A stretch of DNA of 64,000 nucleotides. It comes from Halorussus vallis (GTDB lineage Archaea; Halobacteriota; Halobacteria; Halobacteriales; Haladaptataceae). Where the stretch lies: assembly GCF_024138165.1 (NCBI RefSeq), contig NZ_CP100000.1, positions 1,798,001 to 1,862,000 on the forward strand. Reading direction: 5' to 3'. The notes beneath the pieces were generated by a model. The model had not been told where the DNA came from. It was given only the letters and a program-made list of their open reading frames with translations, and ran no database searches. This document shows, piece after piece, positions 50,340 through 59,757 of the stretch. Numbering within the stretch: position 1 is the stretch's first letter; the number at the start of each line of letters is the position of its first letter. The position numbers and the translations under genes are program-made.

Positions 50340-51040
50340 ACGCGAGACTCGTCGCGCCAGTCCTTGAAACTGTTCGACCCGGAAACACCGACCGGGGACG
50401 ACCGGCGGCCCCGCCGCCGTCGGCCGACCGTCTGACGCAGTTTTAAGTTCATGCCGTCCAGACCCCCGACTGGGCGCGCACGCGGTCTCTCTCCCCCCAT
50501 CCTCCCACACGCGCGCCCGGCACACCACCACACACACGCACACCTCCCACCCTCTCCCCCTTTCCGACGCTCGAGAGCGGCGACGCCGGCGGTAACTACC
50601 ACTTACCGCCGATTCAGGCGGAGTCTGAAGGATTTCCGAGTATTTCGGGAGCCGGACAGACGCCGCCTACAGGCCCACAGATAGCCCATAACAAAGTCCG
50701 AATCCGCCAAAGAAAGGAACGCGCCCGACGGCTCGGGCGCATCGCGTGCAGCAGTCTCCCGGTCGGGCATTCCGACGGAGCCGGAGGCCCTGGCGGCGAG
50801 CTGGCCTCTCGCCACCGTGTCACCAACCCTCCCACGAAAGTTCTCGTCTCGGATGCCCGCCCCAACCCCGCGCTACCCGAATCCTGCCCTCCCGTTTTTC
50901 GCGCGAGTCGGTAGTCCCCCCAAATCGGCGCCGAGGCGGTGCCTCGGCGCCGACGTACTTCACTCCTTTACGTACTTCGTTCGCCGGCTTCGACGAGGCG
51001 AGGCCGCGGTTTCCGGCCGGCGGTCGCCGACCGAGACGCC
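50340..51040. other. 701-nt gene-free region with strand-asymmetric tract
   Basis: No convincing gene. From about 50486 to 50562 the plus strand is almost free of G (CCCCCCATCCTCCCACAC, then CACACCACCACACACACG), so the minus strand is G/T-rich with several G-runs. A short hairpin GCGCCCGA-cggc-TCGGGCGC lies at 50721-50740. The minus strand could encode a 28-residue basic peptide (50695-50609) preceded by TTTGTT, but I cannot support it. The right end holds the trkA terminator hairpin. Confidence 0.5.
50925..50953 (-). terminator. Perfect 13-bp hairpin downstream of trkA
   Basis: TCGGCGCCGAGGC (50925-50937) and its complement (50941-50953) enclose GGT. It lies about 90 nt past the trkA stop. 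On the transcribed minus strand it is followed by ATTTGGGGGG, a weak T-run. Confidence 0.6.
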
Positions 51041-51715
51041 TCAGTCGCCGGCTTCGGCGGTTCCGCCCTGGAGCCCCGTGCGGACCCGCTCGAGCGCCTC
51101 CCGCCTGGCGATGATGGCCAGGCGGTCGTTCGCCTCGACGGTCGTGCCGGGCAGCGGAATGGTCATGCGCTCGCGGTCGCGGCCGTGAGCGTACACGCGA
51201 GCCTCTTCGGGGAGTTCGAGGTCCGAAACCCGTTCGCCGACTATCGGGGCGTCCTCGGCGACCTTGAGCGTCGTCAGTTGCAGGCCCGCCGTGAGGTCGG
51301 CGATGACGTTGAAGTCGCCGCCGAGCAGCGCGGTCTTGGCTCCGGCCGCACCGAGTCGCTCGGGGTAGACCACGTCGTCGACGTCGTCCGCGAACTTGTG
51401 GTAGATGTCCTCGCGGTAGTCCTCGTCGATGCGCAGGACAGTGCGACAGCCGTAGTGTTTGCCGATCATGCACGCCGCGAAGTTGACGTTCAGGTCGCCG
51501 GTCAGTCCGCCGACCGCGTCGACGGTTTGGAGGTCGGCCTGTTCGAGCACCTCCTCGCTCGCCCCGTCACCCTCGATGACCAGGAACCCCTCGTCCCGAG
51601 CGCGGTCGGCCTTCTCCGGGTCGTTCTCGACGATGACGGCCTCGTGTCCCTCCTCCTGCAGGATGCGGGCGGTCCGGAACCCGACGCGTCCCGCACCGAC
51701 GATAACTAGTCGCAT
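51041..51715 (-). CDS. trkA: TrkA-type potassium uptake regulator (RCK domains)
   Basis: A 224-residue protein with an N-terminal Rossmann RCK domain (RLVIVGAGRVGFRTARIL, acid ENDPEKAD for NAD binding) and a C-terminal TrkA-C domain (PIVGERVSDLELPEEARVYA, GTTVEANDRLAII). It gates K+ transporters in response to NAD(H) or ATP, important for a salt-in halophile. No Trk channel gene is adjacent. ATG 51715 is supported by CCTTTTG on the minus strand 24-31 nt upstream. Confidence 0.9.
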   Translation of the reverse strand: MRLVIVGAGRVGFRTARILQEEGHEAVIVENDPEKADRARDEGFLVIEGDGASEEVLEQADLQTVDAVGGLTGDLNVNFAACMIGKHYGCRTVLRIDEDYREDIYHKFADDVDDVVYPERLGAAGAKTALLGGDFNVIADLTAGLQLTTLKVAEDAPIVGERVSDLELPEEARVYAHGRDRERMTIPLPGTTVEANDRLAIIARREALERVRTGLQGGTAEAGD

Positions 51716-51838
51716 GCCAACACCTACCGCGGGAAGGAGCAAAAGGATTCGGTGCGGTGCGTCCCCCATCAGCGGCGCATCCCCCAGGAGCGACGCGCCG
51801 AAGGAACGCGTTGCTCGAACGCCGGCGCTCGCGGGGGC

Positions 51839-52228
51839 TCACACGGTCTGAGTGCGGTTGCCGCCGTCGGTCGACCGGCCGTCCTCGTCGAGCAGGTCGG
51901 TGACGGTGTCCCGAAGCACGTCCGACCCCCAGACGGGCTTGGTCAGATACGCCTCGCAGTCCAAATCGGAGTTCGGGTCGGCCGCGGAGACGACCGCGAC
52001 CCGGCAGTCGTAGTCGCCGGTGCGAATCTCCCGGAGGACGTCGTCGCCCGGGATGTCGGGCAGCCGGCGGTCCAGCAGAACCGCATCTATGGAGTCGTCG
52101 AGCAGGTTCAGGGCTTCCTCACCGCCGTAGGCGGTCAGCACCTCGTACTCGTCTTCGAGTATCTTGGCGAATCCGTCGGCCAGCGGTCGGTTGTCGTCGA
52201 CCACCAGTACAGTAGGTTCATCAGACAT
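51839..52228 (-). CDS. Stand-alone receiver-domain response regulator
   Basis: A 129-residue CheY-like receiver. TVLVVDDNRPLADGFAKIL has the acidic pair, AVLLDRRLPDIPGDDVL the phospho-accepting Asp, VAVVSAADP the Thr/Ser switch position and AYLTKPVWGSDVL the conserved Lys. No output domain or HalX tail follows. It is divergent from the PAS histidine kinase at 52.4 kb, a likely partner. Confidence 0.9.
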   Translation of the reverse strand: MSDEPTVLVVDDNRPLADGFAKILEDEYEVLTAYGGEEALNLLDDSIDAVLLDRRLPDIPGDDVLREIRTGDYDCRVAVVSAADPNSDLDCEAYLTKPVWGSDVLRDTVTDLLDEDGRSTDGGNRTQTV

Positions 52229-52451
52229 CTTGCGAATCCTTCGTCCCCAACGGGGCTTACCTCGATAGATACCACTCGGGGTACGTGAGTGGGGCAGGTC
52301 GTTCCGACCGTTGCAGTGCGTTCCGCGCCCGGAACGTACCGTTCAACCGGGGGCGAGAACCGTTCGTTCCCCGAAGTTCGGGGGGAGTGCCGGTTTAAAC
52401 GCCATGGAAAGTAAAGGCGGTAGCTGTTAACGGCCCGTATCCTATCCACGG

Positions 52452-54464
52452 ATGAATGACCGCCGACTCTGGCCTGGACCGAAGCCGACGGCGGAACCGA
52501 CGACCCGCCGAAATCGGCTGTTTCGGACGTCGAGGAGCACGATGAACGGTTCGGGCGACCCCGAGTTGCCGGTCGACGACCCGCCGGGGGAGAGCGACCC
52601 CGGGCCGCGCGCGGACCGACCGGACGACGACTTCTTTCGACGGCTGGTTCGGCAATCGACCGACGCAGTCGTCACGGTGGACGAGGAAGGCCGTATCGTG
52701 TACGCCAACCCCGCCGTCGAGTCGGTGTTCGGCCACGCTCCCTCGGACCTGGTGGGCCGACCGCTGACCCGACTGATGCCCGAACGGTTCCGCCGCCCGC
52801 ACGCCGAAGCGTTCGCGCGGTACCTCGAAACCGGCGAGTCCACCCTCGACTGGCGGGATATCGAACTCCACGGCCTCAGGGCCGACGGGACTGAAGTTCC
52901 GCTCTCGGTGTCGTTCCACGTCCAGAACTCCGATTCCGGCATCGACGCCGACGTCGACGCCGACGGCGAGCGGCTGTTCACCGGCGTGATACGCGAGCTA
53001 GCCGAGCGGAAGGATGTCGAACGGCAGTTGCGCCGGGAGGAGGAGCGCCGCGACGAGATCTTCGAGGCGAGTCCGGTCGCGCTCGCCATCCGAACCGCCG
53101 ACGGCGAGGTGCTCCAGCGCAACGACCGCGCCGACGAACTCCTCGACGCGCTCGGCGTCGAGGAGGGCGAGACGGCCGGAGTCGACGTGTACGACGCCGA
53201 CGGCGACCCCCTGACGCCCGACCGCTACCCGTTCGCGCGCGTCCTCGAAACCGGGTCGGCGGTGTCGGACGCGGAGATTCGAATCGACGCGCCGGACGCC
53301 GAGTCGCGGTGGTTCCTCGTGAACGCGACGCCGGTCGAAGCCCCCGACGACGGGGTCGAACAGGTCATCACGGCCGCCAAGGACATCACCGACGTCAAGC
53401 GGTACCAGCGGGAACTCGAACGCGAACGCGACGAACTCGAAACCGAACTGGACGACGTCTTCGACCGGGTGACCGACGCGTTCTTCGGACTCGACACCGA
53501 CTGGGAGTTCAGCTACGTCAACGCCCGGGCCGAGGAACTGCTGGGCAACGACGCCGGGGAACTGCTCGGCAGGAACATCTGGGAGGTCTACCCCGACGCG
53601 GTCGGGACGGAGTTCGAAACCCGATACCGTCAGGCCGTCGAAACCCAGACGTCGGTCGCGTTCGAGGAGTACTTCGCGCCGCTCGAAACCTGGTTCGAGG
53701 TGCGGGCGTACCCCTCCGAGACGGGACTGTCGGTGTACTTCCGGGACATCGGCGAACGGAAACGCCGCGAGGCGGAGTTGGAGCGCCAGAACGAGCGCCT
53801 CGAATCGTTCGCCAGCATGCTCGCCCACGAACTCCGGAATCCGCTGAACATCGCCCACGTCTACCTCGAAAACGCGAAGAACGGCGATCCCGACGCGTTC
53901 GAACAGGTGGGCGACGCGCTCCGGCGCATCAACGAGATAATCGACGTCCTCCTGGTGCTGGCCCGCGGCGTCGAACCCGTCGGCGCCGACGGACGCGTGG
54001 CGCTGGCCGACGTGGCCGCCGACGCGTGGGCGAACCTCGACGTAGGGGCGGCGGTCCTCGAAGTCGAAACCGACCGCGTGATTCGGGCCCAGCGGAACCA
54101 CGTCCAGCACCTGCTCGAGAACCTGTTCCGGAACGCTGTGGAACACGGCGTCGCGGGCCTCGGTCGGAACGACGAGAACGGCGCGGAGCGCGGCGACCCG
54201 ACGGTGACGATACGCATCGGCGACCTCCCGGACGCGGCCGGCTTCTACGTCGAGGACGACGGAAGAGGCATTCCGGAGGACGTTCGCGGGACGGTGTTCG
54301 AGGCGGGCTACTCGACCGACGAGGCCGGCATCGGTCTCGGCCTCACCTTCGTGGGACAACTCGTCGACGCCTACGGCTGGGACTGCGAGATAACCGAGAG
54401 CGAGGCGGGCGGCGCGCGCTTCGAGTTCAGGGGCGTCGACGTGGTTTCGGAAGACGCGCAGTGA
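52452..54464 (+). CDS. Multi-PAS soluble sensor histidine kinase
   Basis: A 670-residue kinase without membrane helices. Three PAS-like domains are seen: RQSTDAVVTVDEEGRIVYAN, then FEASPVALAIRTADGEVLQRN, then DAFFGLDTDWEFSYVN with EELLGNDAGELLG. The HisKA box is FASMLAHELRNPLNIAHVY. The HATPase has N box NLFRNAVEHG, DDGRGIP and GIGLGLTF. ATG 52452 is the first start, but MNGSGD at 52542 is also possible. It probably signals to the divergent receiver protein. The cue is likely cytoplasmic (redox, oxygen or light). Confidence 0.88.
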   Translation: MNDRRLWPGPKPTAEPTTRRNRLFRTSRSTMNGSGDPELPVDDPPGESDPGPRADRPDDDFFRRLVRQSTDAVVTVDEEGRIVYANPAVESVFGHAPSDLVGRPLTRLMPERFRRPHAEAFARYLETGESTLDWRDIELHGLRADGTEVPLSVSFHVQNSDSGIDADVDADGERLFTGVIRELAERKDVERQLRREEERRDEIFEASPVALAIRTADGEVLQRNDRADELLDALGVEEGETAGVDVYDADGDPLTPDRYPFARVLETGSAVSDAEIRIDAPDAESRWFLVNATPVEAPDDGVEQVITAAKDITDVKRYQRELERERDELETELDDVFDRVTDAFFGLDTDWEFSYVNARAEELLGNDAGELLGRNIWEVYPDAVGTEFETRYRQAVETQTSVAFEEYFAPLETWFEVRAYPSETGLSVYFRDIGERKRREAELERQNERLESFASMLAHELRNPLNIAHVYLENAKNGDPDAFEQVGDALRRINEIIDVLLVLARGVEPVGADGRVALADVAADAWANLDVGAAVLEVETDRVIRAQRNHVQHLLENLFRNAVEHGVAGLGRNDENGAERGDPTVTIRIGDLPDAAGFYVEDDGRGIPEDVRGTVFEAGYSTDEAGIGLGLTFVGQLVDAYGWDCEITESEAGGARFEFRGVDVVSEDAQ

Positions 54465-54518
54465 GCGGAGGCGGCGAAGGTCGAACTCGGCCGAGCCGAC
54501 GTCGGGACTCCGGGCCGT

Positions 54519-54544
54519 GACCGACCGACGGCCGTCGGTCGGTC
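54519..54544. repeat. Perfect 26-bp palindrome after the kinase gene
   Basis: GACCGACCGACGG (54519-54531) is immediately followed by its exact complement (54532-54544), 55 nt past the kinase stop. A hairpin terminator or a protein-binding palindrome are both possible. Confidence 0.85.
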
Positions 54545-54580
54545 GCGCGCCGGACCTCGAATTGGTTCTCGAAGGGATTT

Positions 54581-54638
54581 CGGAACGTCGCCCGGCGTAC
54601 GCCCCGCCGGCTCGAACCGGGCCGTCAGCGACGTTCCG
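54581..54638 (+). repeat. Nested stem structure in the 54465-54957 gap
   Basis: CGGAACGTCGC (54581-54591) pairs with GCGACGTTCCG (54628-54638). Just inside, CCCGG (54591-54595) can pair with CCGGG (54617-54621), and GGCGTACGCC within the loop is itself palindromic. No coding sequence is evident in the 493-nt gap, so an RNA element or multi-part terminator is possible. Confidence 0.5.
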
Positions 54639-54879
54639 GGCCGGTCATCTCTGTGTGCATCACGACGACGCCGGCCTTGCGCCATCGTGACGCACGGCGA
54701 GAAGCCGGAGACGCTCCGAGGACCGACGACCGGGGGTCCTCGCTCGGACCGATTCCGTCCGACCGGGGATACATTTAGACCGCGACCGGCGGAGCAGTAT
54801 CGTCTCCGCCATCTCCAGAAACCGTTGACCGGCGAATTCTGTAAACGATTTCTGAATGCCCCCACTACATTAACCATTA

Positions 54880-54888
54880 CCTTTATTG
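54880..54888 (+). promoter_or_regulatory. Promoter of the dpp operon
   Basis: CCTTTATTG in an AT-rich stretch (CATTAACCATTACCTTTATT) is the best TATA candidate. Transcription would start near 54910-54915, leaving a leader of about 45 nt before ATG 54958. This differs from the leaderless genes elsewhere in the window. Confidence 0.5.
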
Positions 54889-54957
54889 GCTCCAAGCGAG
54901 ACAGTCTGTAGCGTGTCATCAGTTCGCGTATGGCAAACAGAGGGCTAGATCAGAGCT

Positions 54958-56646
54958 ATGACAGACAAACCGATATCCGACGAAGAACTGAGCGGGCCGG
55001 TCGTCGACCGGCGCACGACCATGAAGCTGTTCGGCGCGGGGGCGACGGCCGCGCTGGCCGGATGCGCCGGACAGGGCCAGCAAACCGAGTCGAAGTCGTC
55101 GAGCCAGTCGGGCGGAACCGCCGAGGAGAAGGGCGGCGTCCAGAGTCAGAAGAGCGGCGGGCAACTGACCGCCGGGTGGAACATCAGCGAGATTCCGAAC
55201 CTCGACCCGGTGCTCAACAGCACCGAGGGCTACGAACACGCGTCGATGAACGTGTTCAACGGGCTGTTGCGGACCACGCCCAAGTTCAAGATAAAGGGTG
55301 AAGCGGCCAAGGACTGGACCGTCAATAAGGGGACCCAGTACGTGTTCACGCTCCGGAAGGGGATGCAGTTCCAGAAGGGGTACGGTGAGGTCACCGCCCA
55401 GGACGTGAAGTACTCCATCAAACGCGGGCGGAACGCCAAGGGGAGCCAGGTCCAGTCGAAGCTCTCGGCGCTCAAACCCATCGAGAAGGGCGGGGTCGTC
55501 GTCCGGGACAAATACACGGTCGAACTCAACCTGAAACACCGGTTCGCGCCGTTCCTGAAGTTCCTGACCGCGTCGGGCGGCGCGGCCCAGATAATGCCGA
55601 AGAAGGCCGTCGAAAAACTCGGGAAGAAGTACCAGGTCGAGCCCGTCGGCTCCGGCCCCTTCGAAGTCGCCAAGCACAGCGTCGGGTCGTCGCTGGTCCT
55701 CGAGAGCTTCGACAAGTACTGGGAAACCGACGATCAGGGCACGTCGCTGCCCTACCTCGACCGGGTCACGATCAAACCGATTCCCTCGCCGTCGACGCTC
55801 GTCAACGCGCTTCGGTCGGGCGACATCAAGTACACGAACAAGGTCCCGTTCCAGAACGTGGACACCGTCAAATCGGCGCGCGGCGTCAACGTCATGCAAG
55901 GTCCGGCGGGCGGCTGGGAGGGTCTGTACTTCAACCTCGCGAAGAAACCCTGGAAGGACAACCCGAAGCTCCGCCGGGGCGTCGCGAAGGTCATCGACCG
56001 CAAGCAGTACATCAACGCCGCGTTCCTCGGCAACCACGAGAAGGCCGTCGGCCCCATCGGGCCGGTTCACGGCCGGGCGTTCCGGTCCCAGCAGAAGAAA
56101 CCCGACTACCAGAAGGCAAACGAGAAGGAGGGCAAACGGCTCATCAAGGAGAGCGGCGCGATGGGGTCGGAGCTGAAGATCATGGTCTGGAAGGCCGGCG
56201 TGCGCCGGGGTCGGGCGCTCTCTCAGCAACTCGGCCAGTACTTCGACGTCAAGGTCAACGCCTACGACATGTCGACGTACCTCGAACGCCTCAAGGCCAA
56301 GCCCGGCAGTCAGTACTACGACGTCACCCCCTGGGGGAGCGACATCGACGTCGCGACCGACACCTCGCTGTACAACTTCTTCAAATCTCCCGACAAGGGC
56401 GGCGTGTTCAACAGGATGGGCTACTCGAACCAGAAAGTCGACAAGTTGCTCGAGAAGGCCCGGCGCACCACCGACCCGAAGAAGCGCGCCAACGTCTACC
56501 AGAAGGCCGAGGACCAGATCATGAAGGACGCGCCCGCCGCGTTCACCCACCACTACATCCCGTGGCAGGCGGCCGCGAAGTCGGTCAAGGGGTACACGCC
56601 CCATCCGACCCGCCGCGACTTCACGAAGGTGTATCTCTCGAACTGA
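54958..56646 (+). CDS. dppA: Peptide-type ABC transporter substrate-binding lipoprotein
   Basis: A 562-residue SBP family 5 protein. VDRRTTMKLFGAGATAALAGC is a Tat signal with lipobox, followed by a Ser/Gln/Gly-rich spacer. The binding domain has YVFTLRKGMQFQKGYGEVTA, QDVKYSIKRG and LSNPKLRRGVAKVIDR-like features (KLRRGVAKVIDRKQYINAA). It is unusually lysine-rich for a haloarchaeal protein. It heads a five-gene ABC set; dipeptides, oligopeptides or other organic ligands are possible. Confidence 0.9.
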   Translation: MTDKPISDEELSGPVVDRRTTMKLFGAGATAALAGCAGQGQQTESKSSSQSGGTAEEKGGVQSQKSGGQLTAGWNISEIPNLDPVLNSTEGYEHASMNVFNGLLRTTPKFKIKGEAAKDWTVNKGTQYVFTLRKGMQFQKGYGEVTAQDVKYSIKRGRNAKGSQVQSKLSALKPIEKGGVVVRDKYTVELNLKHRFAPFLKFLTASGGAAQIMPKKAVEKLGKKYQVEPVGSGPFEVAKHSVGSSLVLESFDKYWETDDQGTSLPYLDRVTIKPIPSPSTLVNALRSGDIKYTNKVPFQNVDTVKSARGVNVMQGPAGGWEGLYFNLAKKPWKDNPKLRRGVAKVIDRKQYINAAFLGNHEKAVGPIGPVHGRAFRSQQKKPDYQKANEKEGKRLIKESGAMGSELKIMVWKAGVRRGRALSQQLGQYFDVKVNAYDMSTYLERLKAKPGSQYYDVTPWGSDIDVATDTSLYNFFKSPDKGGVFNRMGYSNQKVDKLLEKARRTTDPKKRANVYQKAEDQIMKDAPAAFTHHYIPWQAAAKSVKGYTPHPTRRDFTKVYLSN

Positions 56647-56765
56647 ACGACCGAATTTCCAGCCGAATCAACACATGGACTACGCGCTCTCTCGCCGTCG
56701 CGTCGCCGTTGGGGTAGCCCGAGCGCCGGCACAACGGCGAGCGACTCCACTTTCACGCACGTAAC

Positions 56766-57722
56766 ATGCGCAGATACATCGCCAAACGGACGCTCTACGC
56801 GCTGTTCATCGTCTGGGCGGTCGCGACCATCGTGTTCTTCGCGACGCGCGCGCTGCCCGGCGGTCCCGCACAGACGATACTCGGACAGAACGCCTCCCCC
56901 GAGGCGGTGGCCGAACTCAGACAGAAACTCGGCCTGAACCGACCGCTGCTGGTCCAGTACGCCGACTGGATGGTCGCGCTCGTCACCTTCGACTTCGGAC
57001 AGAGCCTGACCAGCGGCAAACAGATCGAAACCATCGTCTCGAACGCCGCGCTCCGGACGTTCTCTATCGGACTCGTCGGCATCGTCATCGGCCTTGCGGT
57101 CGCGATTCCGACTGGACTCATCAGCGCGCTGTACAAGGACCAACCGCTCGACTACGGCGCGACGGTGACGGCCTTCCTCGGCCTGTCGATGCCGGCGTTC
57201 TTCATCGGCATCCTGCTGGCCGTGGCGTTCGGGGTGTGGTTGTCGGTGTTGCCGGTATACGGCTACGTCCCCATCGGAAAGGGCGTCGTCCCGTGGTTCA
57301 CGCACCTCATCCTGCCGGGTATCGCAGTCGGACTGCCGTACGCCGCGATAATCATGCGGATGACGCGGTCGTCGCTGCTCGAAGTGCTCGGCCAACCGTA
57401 CATGAAGACCGCGAAGGCCAAGGGCGTCTCCTCGAAGGTCCGACTCTGGAAGCACGCCTTCCAGAACGCGATGATACCGGTGGTGACGGTCGCCGGCATC
57501 CAGATCGCGGTCATCATCGTCGGCACCGTGACCGTCGAAATCGTGTTCGCGATTCAGGGAATCGGACGCCTCCTGGTGGACTCGATACTCACCCGCAACT
57601 ACCCCCTGACGCAGGTCGTCATCGTGCTCACGTCGGTGATCCTGGTGTTCGCGAACCTCCTGGTCGACGTCACCTACACGTTCATCGACCCGCGCATCCG
57701 GTACGGAGGTGAGGGACAGTGA
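56766..57722 (+). CDS. dppB: Dpp/Opp-type ABC permease subunit B
   Basis: A 318-residue permease with six helices. The N-terminal MRRYIAKRTLYALFIVWAV and FFATRALPGGPAQ are typical of DppB, and the EAA loop is YMKTAKAKGVSSKVRLWKHA. It begins 119 nt after dppA; that gap holds no gene. It overlaps dppC by 4 nt (GTGA). Confidence 0.92.
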   Translation: MRRYIAKRTLYALFIVWAVATIVFFATRALPGGPAQTILGQNASPEAVAELRQKLGLNRPLLVQYADWMVALVTFDFGQSLTSGKQIETIVSNAALRTFSIGLVGIVIGLAVAIPTGLISALYKDQPLDYGATVTAFLGLSMPAFFIGILLAVAFGVWLSVLPVYGYVPIGKGVVPWFTHLILPGIAVGLPYAAIIMRMTRSSLLEVLGQPYMKTAKAKGVSSKVRLWKHAFQNAMIPVVTVAGIQIAVIIVGTVTVEIVFAIQGIGRLLVDSILTRNYPLTQVVIVLTSVILVFANLLVDVTYTFIDPRIRYGGEGQ

Positions 57723-58720
57723 GCGACGACCGGCCGGTCGGGCGAGTCGACTTCGACGTCGAGGAGGCGGCGAATCCCGACCGCATCCCGCCCGAGTACC
57801 GGACCGAGGGAGCCGAGATTCCCGAGTACGAGTCGACGTTCCAGCGACTCGCCAAGGGACTGCTGGGGGACAAGAAGGCGCTGTTCGGCATCGTCGTCGT
57901 CGCCGCGTTCGTCCTCATGGCGGTGTTCGCGCCGTACCTGGCGCCCCACGACCCCGAGAAGATATTTATGCCGATGAAGGAGCCGATGACACACTCGGTC
58001 GGGAACTTCGACTCCGACGCCGGGACCGAGCGGGTGCTCCACGTGCTCGGGACCGACTCGTACGGCCACGACATCCTCTCGCGCATCATCTTGGGGTCGC
58101 GGCTCTCGCTCGCGGTCGCGGCGGCGACGATGCTCGTCGCGTTCGTCTTCGGCACCGCCATCGGCCTCATCGCCGCCTACTACGGGAAGTGGGTCGACAA
58201 CCTGCTGATGCGGCTGGTCGACTTCCAGTGGGCGTTCCCCGAACTGATACTGGCGGTCGGCATCATCGCGTTCACCGGCGGTCGGGGCTTCGTCAACGTG
58301 GTGCTGGCCATCGGCATCGCGTACATCGACGACTTCGCCCGGCTGATACGCGGGGAGGTGCTCTCCATCCGCGAACAGGAGTACGTCCTCGCGGCGCGGT
58401 CGGTCGGGATGCACGACGTCAGGATCATGACCCGCGAGGTCCTGCCGAACGCCATCGCGCCGCTCATCGTCCAGGCGACCATCATGATTCCGCTGGCGAT
58501 AATCGCGTCGGCGTCGCTGTCGTTCATCGGCCTGGGCGTCCGGCCCACGACGCCCACCTGGGGCATCCTGCTCAACTCCGGGCGCGACTTCATCACCCGT
58601 GCGCCCTGGATCAGCATCGCGCCGGGAATCGCCATCGCGATAACCGTCCTCGGGTTCAACCTGCTCGGCGACGGACTGCGCGACATCTTCGACATCTCCG
58701 AGGAGGTTTCGGACCGATGA
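57719..58720 (+). CDS. dppC: Dpp/Opp-type ABC permease subunit C
   Basis: A 333-residue permease starting with GTG inside the dppB stop. A cytoplasmic N-terminal tail of about 50 residues precedes helix 1 (FGIVVVAAFVLMAVFAPYLA). LGTDSYGHDILSRIILGSRLS is the DppC signature, and the EAA loop is YVLAARSVGMHDVRIMTREV. Its stop overlaps dppD by 4 nt. Confidence 0.92.
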   Translation: MSDDRPVGRVDFDVEEAANPDRIPPEYRTEGAEIPEYESTFQRLAKGLLGDKKALFGIVVVAAFVLMAVFAPYLAPHDPEKIFMPMKEPMTHSVGNFDSDAGTERVLHVLGTDSYGHDILSRIILGSRLSLAVAAATMLVAFVFGTAIGLIAAYYGKWVDNLLMRLVDFQWAFPELILAVGIIAFTGGRGFVNVVLAIGIAYIDDFARLIRGEVLSIREQEYVLAARSVGMHDVRIMTREVLPNAIAPLIVQATIMIPLAIIASASLSFIGLGVRPTTPTWGILLNSGRDFITRAPWISIAPGIAIAITVLGFNLLGDGLRDIFDISEEVSDR

Positions 58721-59757
58721 CGCTGCTCGAAATCGAGGGACTCCGGACGGAGTTCCCGACCGACCGCGGGGTCGTCGAGGCGGTCGACGGCGTCGACATG
58801 ACCATCGAGAACGGCGAGATCGTCGGCCTCGTCGGCGAGAGCGGCAGCGGGAAGTCGGTGCTCGCAGACAGCGTCCAGCGCATCGTCGACGAACCCGGGC
58901 GCATCGCCGACGGCGACGTTCGCCTCGAGGGCGAGTCGATACTGGAGATGGACGAGGCCGAGATGGCCGAGGTCCGGGGCGACCGCATCTCGCGCATCTT
59001 CCAGGACCCGATGAACAGCCTGAACCCCACGATTCGGGTGGGCGAACAGATCGCCGAGACGATTCGGCTCCACCAGGACGTCGAGGGCGGAGCGTCTCTC
59101 CCGACCGAGATTCGCCGAAAGCTCCTCGGCGCGACCGAGAACAGTCGGGCCTGGCGGCGCGCGGTCGAACTGCTGGAGACGGTCGGCATCCCCGAACCCG
59201 ACAGTCGGGCGACCGACTACCCCCACCAGTTCTCGGGCGGGATGCGCCAGCGCGCGATGATCGCCATGGCGCTGTCGTGCGAACCCGACCTGCTGGTGGC
59301 CGACGAACCCACGACCGCGCTCGACGTCACCATCCAGGCCCAGATACTCCGGGAACTCGAACAGCTACAGGACGAGTTCGACACCGCCATCCTGCTCATC
59401 ACCCACGACCTCTCGGTCGTGGCCGAAACCTGCGACAGAGTGAACGTCATGTACGCCGGCGAAATCGTCGAGCGCGCCGATACCGAGGAACTGTTCGCCG
59501 ACCCTCAGCACCCCTACACCCAGGGGCTGATAGCGAGCACGCCCCGAATCGACGACCCGCGCGACGAGTTGACCCCGATTCCCGGGAGCGTCCCGTCGCT
59601 GATCGACATCCCCTATGCGTGCCACTTCGCGCCCCGGTGTCCGGAGGCGAAACCCGAGTGCTTCGAGCGGGACCCCGAGTTCAGACCGGTGGGCGACGAC
59701 GGCGACGGCCACGTCGCCGCCTGTCTCCGCCGGGGACCGGAGGGGGAACGACTATGA
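58717..59757 (+). CDS. dppD: Dpp/Opp-type ABC ATPase D
   Basis: A 346-residue ATPase. Walker A is GESGSGKS, the signature [15 protein letters not shown], Walker [14 protein letters not shown], and the switch His is in [10 protein letters not shown]. The C-terminal oligopeptide-transporter motif with cysteines ([14 protein letters not shown] and a final AACLRRG) probably binds an iron-sulfur cluster or zinc. It overlaps dppC and dppF by 4 nt at each end. Confidence 0.93.
   Translation: MTLLEIEGLRTEFPTDRGVVEAVDGVDMTIENGEIVGLVGESGSGKSVLADSVQRIVDEPGRIADGDVRLEGESILEMDEAEMAEVRGDRISRIFQDPMNSLNPTIRVGEQIAETIRLHQDVEGGASLPTEIRRKLLGATENSRAWRRAVELLETVGIPEPDSRATDYPHQFSGGMRQRAMIAMALSCEPDLLVADEPTTALDVTIQAQILRELEQLQDEFDTAILLITHDLSVVAETCDRVNVMYAGEIVERADTEELFADPQHPYTQGLIASTPRIDDPRDELTPIPGSVPSLIDIPYACHFAPRCPEAKPECFERDPEFRPVGDDGDGHVAACLRRGPEGERL

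Noticed and set aside
50609-50695. 28-residue basic peptide on the minus strand in the 50.3-51.0 kb gap
   Set aside because: Basic composition is unlike haloarchaeal proteins, there is no homology that I recognise, and the region lacks coding bias.
54930-55301. Alternative start ATG 54930 giving a 123-codon frame over the dppA start
   Set aside because: It overlaps the Tat-lipoprotein signal of dppA in a different frame and has shadow-type composition.
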